A DNA stretch of 28,625 nucleotides from Proteobacteria bacterium UBA1844 (lineage in GTDB: Bacteria; Pseudomonadota; Gammaproteobacteria; Steroidobacterales; Woeseiaceae). The stretch lies in assembly GCA_002338615.1 (NCBI GenBank), contig DDIS01000055.1, positions 36,786 to 65,410 on the forward strand, in the 5' to 3' direction. A program made the position numbers and the translations under genes. Shown piece by piece: positions 7,035-16,354 of this stretch (its first letter is position 1; each line of letters begins with the position of its first letter). The notes under the pieces are model-generated. The model did not search any database and was not told the origin of the DNA. It saw nothing but the letters and a program-made list of their open reading frames with translations.

Positions 7035-7814
7035 ATGCATGACTTATTCGATCTTGCGGGAAAAGTGGCGCTCGTTACGGGCGGTTCCCGAGGCATCGGC
7101 GAGATGATTGCCGAGGGTTTCGTCAATAGTGGCGTAAAGACCTATATCTCGGCGCGCAAGGCCAAGGCCTGCGATGCAACAGCAAGGCGGCTTTCCGCAA
7201 ACGGCACCTGCGTCTCGATCCCGGCCGATTTGTCCACAATGGACGGTGTTGCCCATCTCGCGAAAGAGTTTGGCAGGGCGGAATCCCGGCTCCACATCCT
7301 GGTCAACAACGCCGGGGCAGCCTGGGGTGCGCCGATCGATGAGTTCCCGGAATCGGGCTGGGATAAAGTGATGGACATCAATGTAAAAGGACCCTTTTTC
7401 TTGACCCAGGCCTTGTTGTCCCTGTTGGAGGCGGCCGCAAGCGCGGCGGATCCGGCGCGTATCATCAACGTGGGATCAATCGACGGCCTGAACGTAAGCC
7501 GCATGCCAACCTACTCCTACGGGCCCAGTAAAGCGGCTGTGCATCACCTGACGCGCACCCTCGCGACGCATCTCGCACACCGCCACATCACGGCGAATGC
7601 AATCGCGCCAGGCCCGTTTCCCAGCCAGATGATGGCGCATACACTAAAGACTCAGGGTGAAAAAATTCGCAACGCAGTGCCGCTTGGCAGAATCGGCGAG
7701 CCGGCTGATATGGCCGGTACGGCAATCTACCTCGCGTCGAAGGCGGCCGCCTACGTAAGCGGCGCCGTGATTCCCGTCGATGGGGGAATCGTTGCCGCGG
7801 CTGGCACGCTGTAG
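7035..7814 (+). CDS. RhlG-like short-chain dehydrogenase/reductase
   Basis: A 259-residue classical SDR. It has the cofactor loop TGGSRGIG (15-22), NNAG (91-94), catalytic S148 (NVGS), Y162 and K166 (YGPSK), and the C-terminal VDGG. The start ATG at 7035 is chosen because the family N-terminus begins there and AAAGGA lies 9 bases upstream. The same frame is open back to 6654, but that part overlaps bfd antisense and resembles nothing. The protein resembles Pseudomonas RhlG (MHxxFxLAG start, ISARxAxAC, PSxM) as recalled, an NADPH-dependent 3-oxoacyl reductase linked to rhamnolipid or PHA metabolism. The Arg after the second strand (S39-A-R) fits an NADP(H) preference. Nothing nearby confirms the substrate, so only an acyl/keto reductase role is inferred. 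Confidence 0.9.
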   Translation: MHDLFDLAGKVALVTGGSRGIGEMIAEGFVNSGVKTYISARKAKACDATARRLSANGTCVSIPADLSTMDGVAHLAKEFGRAESRLHILVNNAGAAWGAPIDEFPESGWDKVMDINVKGPFFLTQALLSLLEAAASAADPARIINVGSIDGLNVSRMPTYSYGPSKAAVHHLTRTLATHLAHRHITANAIAPGPFPSQMMAHTLKTQGEKIRNAVPLGRIGEPADMAGTAIYLASKAAAYVSGAVIPVDGGIVAAAGTL

Positions 7815-7855
7815 CGGGGAGCGGCCGAATGTGACCCGCCCCCTGCAATGTGCGC

Positions 7856-7890
7856 CCGTCTCGTGGCACCATTGGCTGACCACGAGACGG
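7856..7890 (+). repeat. 11-base-pair inverted repeat in the leader of the PrsR-type regulator
   Basis: CCGTCTCGTGG (7856-7866) and CCACGAGACGG (7880-7890) are perfect reverse complements around a 13-base loop. The hairpin ends 14 bases before the regulator's ATG at 7905, in the 90-base gap after the dehydrogenase stop. No T-run follows, so it is not a normal intrinsic terminator. As RNA it would sit next to the ribosome binding region; as DNA it could be an operator. Confidence 0.7.
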
Positions 7891-7904
7891 ATAATTGCAG
7901 TGAA

Positions 7905-9287
<1,383 letters not shown>

Positions 9288-9312
9288 CGAGATCCCGGCT
9301 GTTGCGTCCGGG

Positions 9313-10656
9313 CTAGCGGGATTTGAACTGATCCGGGTTCAGATCATGGCGCGACAGCAGTTTGTAAAAATCCGTGCGGTTGCGCTTTGCGAGCCGTGCA
9401 GCCTGGCTTACATTGCCCATGGTTATCTGCAGAATCTGCGACAGGTAATTGCGCGTAAATTCGTCTCGCGCATCAGTGAACGAGAGCAGCTTGCCCGCGT
9501 GTTCGCCAAGGCTTTGCTGCACCAGTTCGGCACTGATAACCGGTGAGCGCGACAAAGCGACATTCTGCCGAACGACGTTCGAAAGCTGCCGTATATTGCC
9601 GGGCCATTCGGCTGTAACCAGCATTTCGACGGCTTCAGGTGCGTACACTTTTCGTTCCTGGCCCGCTTCGCGTGCGATGACTTGCAGGAAATGTGCGACC
9701 AGCAGCGGGATGTCTTCGCGCCGGTCATCGAGAGAGGGCAACTTGATGTTAACGACGTTCAGGCGGTAGTAAAGATCCTCGCGAAAACCGCCTTTTTTCA
9801 GCATGTCCTGCAGGTCTCGATGCGTTGCGGAAATTACCCGCACATCCACGTCGAGCGCATCGTTACCGCCGACCGGGCGAACCTGGTTTTCCTGCAATAC
9901 GCGCAGCAGTTTGACTTGCAAACGCATCGGCATGTCGCCAATTTCGTCGAGCAGCAAGGTGCCGCCCTCGGCTGACTGGAACAAACCCTTGTGGCTGCGG
10001 GTCGCGCCTGTAAACGCGCCTTTTTCGTGACCGAACAATTCCGACTCGAGCAGGTTCTCGGCCATCGCGCTGCAGTTGATTGCGACGAATGGCTTGCTCT
10101 TGCGGGGGCTCGCGTTATGCAGGGCCTGTGCAAGCAGTTCTTTGCCGGTACCCGACTCGCCCGAAATCAGTACGCGGGCGTCTGTCGCCGCGACCATGCG
10201 CGCCTGGTTGAGTACCTCTTTCATGCCCTGGTTGCGTGTGATGATGCCCGTGGCCCAGTCTTCTTCGAGATCCGCGGAGCCGGACACCTTGAGTGCTTTC
10301 TCGACCGTACTCATCAACTCATCCTTGTCGATGGGCTTGGTCAAAAAGCCGAATGCACCTCCTTGCGTTGCCGTGACTGCATCGGGGATTGTGCCGTGTG
10401 CGGTGATGATGACAACGCGAAGACCGGGCGACCGGGTCTGCAGTTCCTTGAGCAGTCCGATGCCATCCATCTTGTCCATACGAAGGTCTGAAATGACGAG
10501 GTCAGGCGTGAACCGGCTCAGTTTCGCCAGTGCGTTCTGCGCGCTGTCAACGGCTTCGACTTCATATCCTTCAGCGCGCAATCGGATGGAGAGCAGGCGC
10601 AACAGCCCGGGGTCGTCGTCGACCAGTAAAATCTTGCCGGTGGGTTTGGAAGTCAT
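9313..10656 (-). CDS. glrR: Sigma-54-dependent response regulator GlrR (QseF)
   Basis: A 447-residue activator close to E. coli GlrR. The receiver domain has D13-D14-D15 and phospho-acceptor D57 (VISDLRMDKMDG), plus the TAHGTIPDAV and GFLTKPIDKD segments. The AAA+ domain has GESGTGKE, a standard GAFTGA loop, LLLDEIGDMP and FREDLYYRLN. The C-terminal Fis-type HTH is GNVSQAARLAKRNRTDFYKLLSRHDL, nearly as in GlrR. The ATG at 10656 is preferred over one 13 codons upstream because family proteins begin there. The distal position after glrK and qseG matches the enterobacterial operon, where GlrR activates the small RNA gene glmY for amino-sugar and envelope homeostasis. Whether that target exists here is unknown. 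A structured leader lies between qseG and this gene. Confidence 0.94.
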   Translation of the reverse strand: MTSKPTGKILLVDDDPGLLRLLSIRLRAEGYEVEAVDSAQNALAKLSRFTPDLVISDLRMDKMDGIGLLKELQTRSPGLRVVIITAHGTIPDAVTATQGGAFGFLTKPIDKDELMSTVEKALKVSGSADLEEDWATGIITRNQGMKEVLNQARMVAATDARVLISGESGTGKELLAQALHNASPRKSKPFVAINCSAMAENLLESELFGHEKGAFTGATRSHKGLFQSAEGGTLLLDEIGDMPMRLQVKLLRVLQENQVRPVGGNDALDVDVRVISATHRDLQDMLKKGGFREDLYYRLNVVNIKLPSLDDRREDIPLLVAHFLQVIAREAGQERKVYAPEAVEMLVTAEWPGNIRQLSNVVRQNVALSRSPVISAELVQQSLGEHAGKLLSFTDARDEFTRNYLSQILQITMGNVSQAARLAKRNRTDFYKLLSRHDLNPDQFKSR

Positions 10657-10689
10657 CGGGTGCTTGCGATTGATTCTTGCAAATCTTAA

Positions 10690-10725
10690 GGACAAGGGTA
10701 GTGCCTTGTCCCGTCAGGGGCAAGG
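10690..10725 (-). promoter_or_regulatory. Attenuator-like competing hairpins between qseG and glrR
   Basis: In the transcript (minus strand), segment A CCTTGCCCC (10725-10717), segment B GGGACAAGG (10712-10704) and segment C CCTTGTCC (10697-10690) follow one another. B can pair with A (eight pairs and one mismatch, four-base loop) or with C (eight perfect pairs, six-base loop), but not both. The B-C hairpin ends 33 bases before the glrR ATG and is followed by TTAAGATTT, a poor U-tract. This could be an internal attenuator, an RNase processing site or a stabilising stem that tunes regulator level relative to the kinase. Confidence 0.55.
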
Positions 10726-10788
10726 TAATCCTTTCATAAATAAGCACTTGTCGCGATATTGCGACTGTTGCGCAATGGCGAACCGCGG

Positions 10789-11421
10789 TTACTGTCCCTG
10801 TTCGCGAATCGAGCGTTCGATGTTGGTGATGGCTTCCAGTTTCTCTTCGGCCTCGGCGAGCTGGTTGCGCAGTTGCCGATTCTCGGCCTCGACACCAGCC
10901 AGTCGCTGACTGACGGCCTGTTCCTCGGTACGGTCCTGTCGCGAAGTTGACGAGGACTCACGCAGCCGCCATACCTCGGACGCAACGACCAACTGTTGCT
11001 CAACCGAGCCAAGGTATATATGCGCGAGCGCGATTTCGGATGGCGTCATCAGAGTGGTTTGCGTGAGCACCTCACGCAGCAGGCTTTGCGACTGTTGCAA
11101 ATCCGTCCCGCTGTGCCCGGGTGTCGCGAGCACCAGCGCATAGCGCAGATTAGTCGAGGGGCCCGGCGTGAGAGTCGCGCGCGATTTTGCATCCGCAAAA
11201 ATCTCAGCCTGGGTCGCAGGATCACCCGTCGCGAGCATATCGAGCTCGCGCAGGTAGTCATCGGCATTGGGTGCGCCGGGGCTTACCGGTTCCGCCGAGC
11301 GCGTGCTTTTGCCCGGTGTCACACGATCGAGCCAGCTGGAGGTCGGTGCGCAGCCAACAAAGCTCGCGACAGCGAGTACTGTCACTGTTATCTGCACCGC
11401 TTTTTTCAAACCTTCATGCAT
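10789..11421 (-). CDS. qseG: QseG-like outer-membrane lipoprotein (YfhG family)
   Basis: A 210-residue protein between glrK and glrR, the position of qseG (yfhG) in Enterobacteria. The N-terminus MHEGLKKAVQ is followed by a hydrophobic segment and a lipobox-like F21-V-G-C24, so lipidation at Cys24 is likely. The middle has helical repeats (about 50-130, TGDPATQAEIFADAKS and LRYALVLATPGHSG). The C-terminal 50 residues form a strong coiled coil rich in Glu, Gln and Leu. Enterobacterial QseG binds the GlrK sensor in the periplasm and is needed for its activity, and the same role is inferred here. Its ATG overlaps the glrK stop by 8 bases, indicating translational coupling. Assignment rests more on synteny and architecture than on sequence identity. 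Confidence 0.75.
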   Translation of the reverse strand: MHEGLKKAVQITVTVLAVASFVGCAPTSSWLDRVTPGKSTRSAEPVSPGAPNADDYLRELDMLATGDPATQAEIFADAKSRATLTPGPSTNLRYALVLATPGHSGTDLQQSQSLLREVLTQTTLMTPSEIALAHIYLGSVEQQLVVASEVWRLRESSSTSRQDRTEEQAVSQRLAGVEAENRQLRNQLAEAEEKLEAITNIERSIREQGQ

Positions 11422-12880
11422 TCGCTGCTAATTTCTCTTTCAGTATGGCCTGCTGTTGCGGGATCTCGATGCGAAAGTGCGCACCCGCATTCGCGCCATC
11501 GTTGATCAGTGTTACGGCGCCATCGTGTGCCTGGACACATTCCATGACGACCGACAGCCCGATACCCGTGCCGGCCACCTGGCCGCCTTGTTCGCGGCGT
11601 CCCTGGAAGAACGCATCGAATATCCGCGGACCCTCATCTTCCGGTATTCCCGGGCCGGTGTCTGCGAACTCGATTACAAAACTCCTGCTCTCGCGCCGGG
11701 CGCGGATGGTTACAAAACCGCCTTTTGGCGTGAACTTGATCGCATTTGACAGCATATTGTCGAGTACCGTGCGTATTTTGTCCCGGTCGGCGTTGACGAT
11801 TACGTCCTCGACGTCGAGCCGCAGCTGGATATGACCCACTTTCAGCGCCAGCCGCTGCTCTTTGGCGACCGAAATGACCAGTACGCGCAGTGGGAAATCC
11901 GACAGCGTCAGGACTTCGTTCTTGGTCTGCCAGGCGCTGAAGCTGAGCAGGTTCTCGATCAGATGTTGCAGTTTCAGGCCATTCATCCTGAGGATGTCGG
12001 CCACCTCGTGTTGTGGTGGGTCGAGTTCACCCAGCGTGCCATCGAGCAGTAGTTCCGTACCCTCCCGGATACTTGCCAGCGGCGTCTTCAGTTCGTGCGA
12101 CATGTGTCTCAAAAAGCGGTTTTTTTCCTGTGCAAGGTCGAGTAGTCGAATACGCAGCCACTCCAGCTGCCTGCCCAGTTTTTCGAGATCGGAAGGCCCT
12201 TTGATGGCGATGGGTTTCGAGAATCCGCTCTGACCAAGCTGATCGATGGCCTTGTCGATCTGGCGTATGGGCCTTGCGACCAGCAAAATAAAGAATAGCA
12301 CGAGCACCACGGTGCCCGGGACCAGCGCCGCCACCTGCCAGGCCGAAATCCGCTGTGCTTCGCGGGTACTCGCTTGCAATGATCTCAGTTCGCTTTCGAC
12401 GTAGCGACCCAGGTCGCCAGTCAGGCGCGACGTATCCTGCTTCAGTTCTGCGAACATCGCGATTGCGCGGTCTGTATCGGCTGCGGTGAGGCCTGGTCTC
12501 GCGAGCTGTGCCACGATTGCAGCGGCCTTGCTCGCCACCGTGTCGATCATCACTTCGGCCCCTGCCGATTGTGCCAGGGGTCGCATGGCTTCCAGTCTTT
12601 CGTAGACCGTGCCCAGGTCCTGCTGCAGCAATTGCAGGGCATCGGCATTTTTCAAAACTACGTACTGGCGTGCAACCCGCTCCAGGGACCCGATGCGTTC
12701 GGCCAGCAAGCGGTTGTTGTCGGCTGCCGCCACGCCGGTAAATACGAGGCGCTCGCTTTGTTCTGCCAGGCGGTCGAGGCTGAACAGTGCCCAGAGTACC
12801 GACAAAAGCAGCGGCAGGGCGACAATGCCGAAGCCGACCAGTATCAGTCCGTTAAGCGATCTTGGGCGGCGAAAAGTCAT
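11414..12880 (-). CDS. glrK: Sensor histidine kinase GlrK (QseE)
   Basis: A 488-residue membrane kinase. TM1 is at about 11-34, a periplasmic helical domain at 35-180, TM2 at 183-202 and a HAMP domain at 203-255. The HisKA domain carries phospho-acceptor H262 in FLRHMSHELKTPL. The ATPase domain has the N-box LDNMLSNAIKF (N375), DTGPG (407-411) and GTGIGL (437-442). The all-helical sensor region without PAS matches GlrK/QseE. It should phosphorylate GlrR Asp57, with QseG modulating it from the periplasm. The ATG lies 56 bases after the galE stop, on the same strand, so co-transcription with galE is possible. That gap contains a 12-base palindrome CCCGGGCCCGGG (12922-12933) without a T-run. Confidence 0.93.
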   Translation of the reverse strand: MTFRRPRSLNGLILVGFGIVALPLLLSVLWALFSLDRLAEQSERLVFTGVAAADNNRLLAERIGSLERVARQYVVLKNADALQLLQQDLGTVYERLEAMRPLAQSAGAEVMIDTVASKAAAIVAQLARPGLTAADTDRAIAMFAELKQDTSRLTGDLGRYVESELRSLQASTREAQRISAWQVAALVPGTVVLVLFFILLVARPIRQIDKAIDQLGQSGFSKPIAIKGPSDLEKLGRQLEWLRIRLLDLAQEKNRFLRHMSHELKTPLASIREGTELLLDGTLGELDPPQHEVADILRMNGLKLQHLIENLLSFSAWQTKNEVLTLSDFPLRVLVISVAKEQRLALKVGHIQLRLDVEDVIVNADRDKIRTVLDNMLSNAIKFTPKGGFVTIRARRESRSFVIEFADTGPGIPEDEGPRIFDAFFQGRREQGGQVAGTGIGLSVVMECVQAHDGAVTLINDGANAGAHFRIEIPQQQAILKEKLAANA

Positions 12881-12936
12881 TTCGGCAGTTTAGCATTGGG
12901 TGCTTGTTTTGCGTCAGGTCGCCCGGGCCCGGGTCA

Positions 12937-13947
12937 TTAACCGGGCCAATACGCGCTGGGATCACCGGCCGCAATTTTACGTTCCCAGGCGAGGCTGGTG
13001 CGGACAATCGTGTCCAGGTCGTCGAATTTCGGGGTCCAGCCCAGCGTATTGCGAATGCGCGTGGCAACGGCAACCAGTTCTGGCGGGTCGCCCGCACGGC
13101 GGGGCTCCTCAGTGATCGTAAGCGCTGTACCGTTGGCCTCGCTGACTGCATCCAGGACTTCCCGTACGCTGTAGCCATGTCCGTAACCACAATTCAGCGT
13201 GGTTGACTCGCCACCGTCACGCAGATACCTGAGCGCGTCGATGTGCGCCGTCGCAAGATCCTCGACATGGATATAGTCGCGCAATCCCGTACCGTCCGGC
13301 GTCGGGTAGTCGGTGCCGAAAATTGACACCCGCTCTCGCTTGCCGACAGCGGCCTCACAGGCCACCTTGACCAGCAGCGTGGCGAGCGGCGTCGACTGGC
13401 CGATGCTCCCGCCCGGCTCACAACCGGCGACATTGAAGTAGCGCAGCACCACGTAGTTCGGTCCGCCTGCGATGCCAAGGTCGCGCAGCATCCATTCGGT
13501 CATCAGTTTCGATGTGCCATAGGGATTGATAGGCACTGTGGGTGAATCTTCGGCCGCTTTACCGCCGGGTGGCAAACCGTAAACAGCGGCGGTGGAGGAA
13601 AAAACAACATGTCTGACACCGTGCCGGTGCGCCACTTCAAGCAGCGTACGGCTATTGGCCGTGTTGTTGCGATAGTACTTCAAAGGATCGGCGACAGACT
13701 CGGGAACAATCGTGTGTGCCGCGAAATGCATGAGCGTGTCGATATCGTGGGCCGCAAAAATCGATTCCAGTAATCCGGCGTCTCCCGTATCGCCAACGAT
13801 CAGTTCACCGCTTGTAACCGCCGCACGGAACCCGGTACTCAGGTTGTCCAGCGAGATGACATCTTCGCCTTGCTGACCCAGTTGCCGCAAAACGTGGCTG
13901 CCGATGTAGCCGGCGCCACCAGTTAGTAATATCTTTTTGTTTTTCAT
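12937..13947 (-). CDS. galE: UDP-glucose 4-epimerase
   Basis: A 336-residue extended SDR. The NAD-binding loop TGGAGYIGS is at 9-17, with LMHFAAHTIVPESV at 72-85, FSSTAAVYG at 116-124 and the catalytic YGTSK at 143-147. GLRDYIHVEDLA is also typical of GalE. E. coli GalE has Ser at the third catalytic position (S124); here the aligned residue is Thr119, a substitution I recall in other GalE proteins. It interconverts UDP-glucose and UDP-galactose, supplying donors to glycosyltransferases such as those at the left of the window. ATG at 13947 is chosen; a TTG one codon upstream is less likely. A TATAGT -10-like hexamer at about 14027 on the minus strand and an inverted repeat at 13975-14006 lie in its leader. 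It may be transcribed into glrK-qseG-glrR. Confidence 0.95.
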   Translation of the reverse strand: MKNKKILLTGGAGYIGSHVLRQLGQQGEDVISLDNLSTGFRAAVTSGELIVGDTGDAGLLESIFAAHDIDTLMHFAAHTIVPESVADPLKYYRNNTANSRTLLEVAHRHGVRHVVFSSTAAVYGLPPGGKAAEDSPTVPINPYGTSKLMTEWMLRDLGIAGGPNYVVLRYFNVAGCEPGGSIGQSTPLATLLVKVACEAAVGKRERVSIFGTDYPTPDGTGLRDYIHVEDLATAHIDALRYLRDGGESTTLNCGYGHGYSVREVLDAVSEANGTALTITEEPRRAGDPPELVAVATRIRNTLGWTPKFDDLDTIVRTSLAWERKIAAGDPSAYWPG

Positions 13948-13974
13948 CAAGTTTTTGCTCTAATTCATCAAAGC

Positions 13975-14006
13975 CGGGTCAATCTGTGAACTCATCGCGT
14001 GACCCG
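13975..14006. repeat. Inverted repeat in the galE leader
   Basis: CGGGTCA (13975-13981) and TGACCCG (14000-14006) are perfect complements with an 18-base spacer, 28 bases upstream of galE. The arrangement suits either an operator with two half-sites or a leader hairpin. The rest of the 294-base gap before the metalloprotease gene shows no gene and no clear promoter for that gene. Confidence 0.4.
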
Positions 14007-14241
14007 TATGAAAGTTTACCAATACTATAGGCGCGAATACGGACCTGGATCGCACTATGTTATGTGAGCCAGACTTGCATGTGCCCGATTCACGCCAGCA
14101 AGACGGCCCGTGCATCAAAAGCGTTCCGCGCCTTGCAGCCGATTTTGCAGCGCTCGGTTCCGCGCAGGTTCAGGTTCGGACGCTATGATCAGCACAGCTC
14201 GCGGCGCACGCATTGGCGGCCCCTTTAAGATGGAGAAATGA

Positions 14242-16320
14242 ATGCGTGACCAGATTTCGCAGACCGCACGACCTTGCAGCAGCCTGTTTGCCATTTGCGC
14301 CAGCCTGTCGTTCCTGGCCGCTGGCCTCGCTGGCTGCGGCGGTGGAGGTGGCGGCGATTCATCCCCGAACCCCCCACCGGCGAATGTGGCACCGACGGCC
14401 AATGCGGGCGCCGACCAGAATGTTACCACCGGCACCACGGTCACATTGAATGGTAGCGGCACGGATGCGAATGGCGATACGCTGACCTATGGCTGGACCC
14501 AGACAGCAGGTCCTACCATCACGATCAATAACGCGAGCTCGGCGGTCGCAAATTTTGTCGCTCCTGCAAGTCCGGCGACGCTTGAGTTCCAGTTGCGGGT
14601 CAGCGACGGGACGCTGTCAGCCACCGACCTCGTGAGTATTTCTGTCGCCGCCCCGCAGGCCACGGTCAGTGTTGGCGGGAAAGTGAATTATGAATTTGTA
14701 CCGCCGAACGTCGATTGTCGCGGCCTGAACTTTGCGCTGCCGCCGATCGTCAAACCGATTCGCGGCGCGACCGTGCAGCTGCTGGCAGGCAATAGCGACA
14801 CGGTGCTGGCGAGTACCGTATCGAATGCCGCTGGTGACTACGGCTTCGCGAGTGTGCCGGGGGGCACCAACGTACGCCTGCGGATTTTGGCGGAACTCAA
14901 GCAGATTGGTGTGCCGGGCTGGGATGTTGAAGTACGAGACAACTTCGACGACCGTTTGACGCCGGCCCCTTTGCCGGCACGGCCGTTATACGCGGTGGAC
15001 GGCGCACCCTTTAATACCGGTGGCGGCAATGTTACGGATAAAAACCTGACTGCGACCACGGGTTGGGGCACAAACAGCTACACGGGCGACCGCGCGGCGG
15101 CACCATTTGCGATTCTCGACACCATCTATGCCGGCATGCAGCTGGTGCTTGGCACCGACGCAAACTCAGTGTTCCCGCCACTCGATGCATATTGGAGCGT
15201 CAACAACACCAGTATTGACGGCGACGTGGCGGCGGGCGAAATTGGCACCTCGTTCTACACCGGAAACCCGGATGGCGGCCCGGCAAATCCGTCGCTGTTC
15301 CTGCTTGGCGATGCCGCTGATGACACGGAAGAGTTCGACGATCATGTGGTATTGCACGAATGGGGCCATTATTTCGAAGACAACTTCTCGCGCTCCGATT
15401 CGATCGGCGGGCCACATGCACTGGGCGAATCACTCGATCCCCGGGTCGCGTTCGGCGAGGGCTTCGCCACGGCCCTTGCCGCAATCGGCCTCGATGAACC
15501 GCAATACTGCGACACGGGCGCACCGGGTACGACAGCAGGTTTTGGAATTAATGCGGAGACGGCTGACAGCGGCAAGGATCCGGGCTGGTTTAACGAGATT
15601 TCGGTGATCACTTTGCTGTACGACCTGTACGATACAAATATCGATACGGACGGGAGCGGCACGGATGCGGGTTCCATCGGTTTTGAGCCCATTTTTGCCA
15701 CGATGCTTGGCGCGCAAAAAAATACGGCGGCATTCACGACTATTTTCTCATTCGCAAGTGCGCTTCGATCTTCCCTTCCTGATATGGCCGACGTGTTGTT
15801 TCTCGATTCTCAGCTCGAGCGTGAAAAAATTAGCTCCGCCGCACTTGATGAATGGGGTACAAATGAAGGCAACCAGCCTAACGGAGCCAGGGATGTATTG
15901 CCGGTTTACAAGATGTTGCAGGCCAACGGCGGTGACACTATCTGCACCAACAGCGATTTTGATCGTCCCGACCGGACCGGCAACAAACTGGCGGAGCGTC
16001 GCTATTTTCAACTTGCCGTGCCTGTGACAGATACTTACGATGTGGTGGTCCGCTCCGAGACTAACCCCCCGATTACCGCAGATCCGGACGATCTCGACCA
16101 GAGTGACCCCGATATTTACATCTATGCGAATGGTGTTCTTGTCGCGGTCGGTGACAGTGGCGAGGAAAACCAGGAAGTATTCACTACCCAGTCTGTGTTG
16201 CAGGCAGGACAAACCTATGCGGTTGATCTGCACGAATTCCGTTTCGCAGATGATGAGACCACGCCGGCAAGCTACCCGGAACAAATCTGCTTTAATGTCT
16301 CTTTTACCCAATCGCCTTAG
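14242..16320 (+). CDS. Lipoprotein zinc metalloprotease with PKD-like domain
   Basis: A 692-residue predicted lipoprotein. The signal sequence ends in L29-A-G-C32, followed by a run of six glycines as tether. A PKD/K319-like beta domain is at 50-136 (PTANAGADQNV and LTYGWTQTAGP). A carboxypeptidase-regulatory-like domain (about 142-230) contains GATVQLLAG and AAGDYGF. The peptidase core has HEWGH (372-376) with a downstream GEGFATA giving E406, as expected for a gluzincin-type zinc site (two His plus a distal Glu). The C-terminal 120 residues resemble a pre-peptidase (PPC-like) beta domain. GGAGA lies 6 bases before the ATG. It should act at the outer membrane or cell surface; its substrate is unknown. 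The next gene, a small lipoprotein, follows 34 bases later. Confidence 0.85.
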   Translation: MRDQISQTARPCSSLFAICASLSFLAAGLAGCGGGGGGDSSPNPPPANVAPTANAGADQNVTTGTTVTLNGSGTDANGDTLTYGWTQTAGPTITINNASSAVANFVAPASPATLEFQLRVSDGTLSATDLVSISVAAPQATVSVGGKVNYEFVPPNVDCRGLNFALPPIVKPIRGATVQLLAGNSDTVLASTVSNAAGDYGFASVPGGTNVRLRILAELKQIGVPGWDVEVRDNFDDRLTPAPLPARPLYAVDGAPFNTGGGNVTDKNLTATTGWGTNSYTGDRAAAPFAILDTIYAGMQLVLGTDANSVFPPLDAYWSVNNTSIDGDVAAGEIGTSFYTGNPDGGPANPSLFLLGDAADDTEEFDDHVVLHEWGHYFEDNFSRSDSIGGPHALGESLDPRVAFGEGFATALAAIGLDEPQYCDTGAPGTTAGFGINAETADSGKDPGWFNEISVITLLYDLYDTNIDTDGSGTDAGSIGFEPIFATMLGAQKNTAAFTTIFSFASALRSSLPDMADVLFLDSQLEREKISSAALDEWGTNEGNQPNGARDVLPVYKMLQANGGDTICTNSDFDRPDRTGNKLAERRYFQLAVPVTDTYDVVVRSETNPPITADPDDLDQSDPDIYIYANGVLVAVGDSGEENQEVFTTQSVLQAGQTYAVDLHEFRFADDETTPASYPEQICFNVSFTQSP

Positions 16321-16354
16321 ACACCAAGGCACCGCAAACCTCCAGGATATGACT

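Noticed and set aside
7864..7880. A sigma-54 promoter starting TGGCAC before prsR
   Set aside because: No TTGC element occurs at the required spacing; the sequence belongs to the hairpin.
9292..9322. A bidirectional terminator between prsR and glrR
   Set aside because: The stems are only 5-6 pairs and neither side has a T-run.
10076..10909. A 277-codon plus-strand open frame across glrR and qseG
   Set aside because: It is antisense to a clear sigma-54 activator and has Ser/Arg-rich shadow composition.
12922..12933. A terminator after galE at the CCCGGGCCCGGG palindrome
   Set aside because: There is no T-run after it on the minus strand and as a self-complementary block it leaves no loop in the full pairing.
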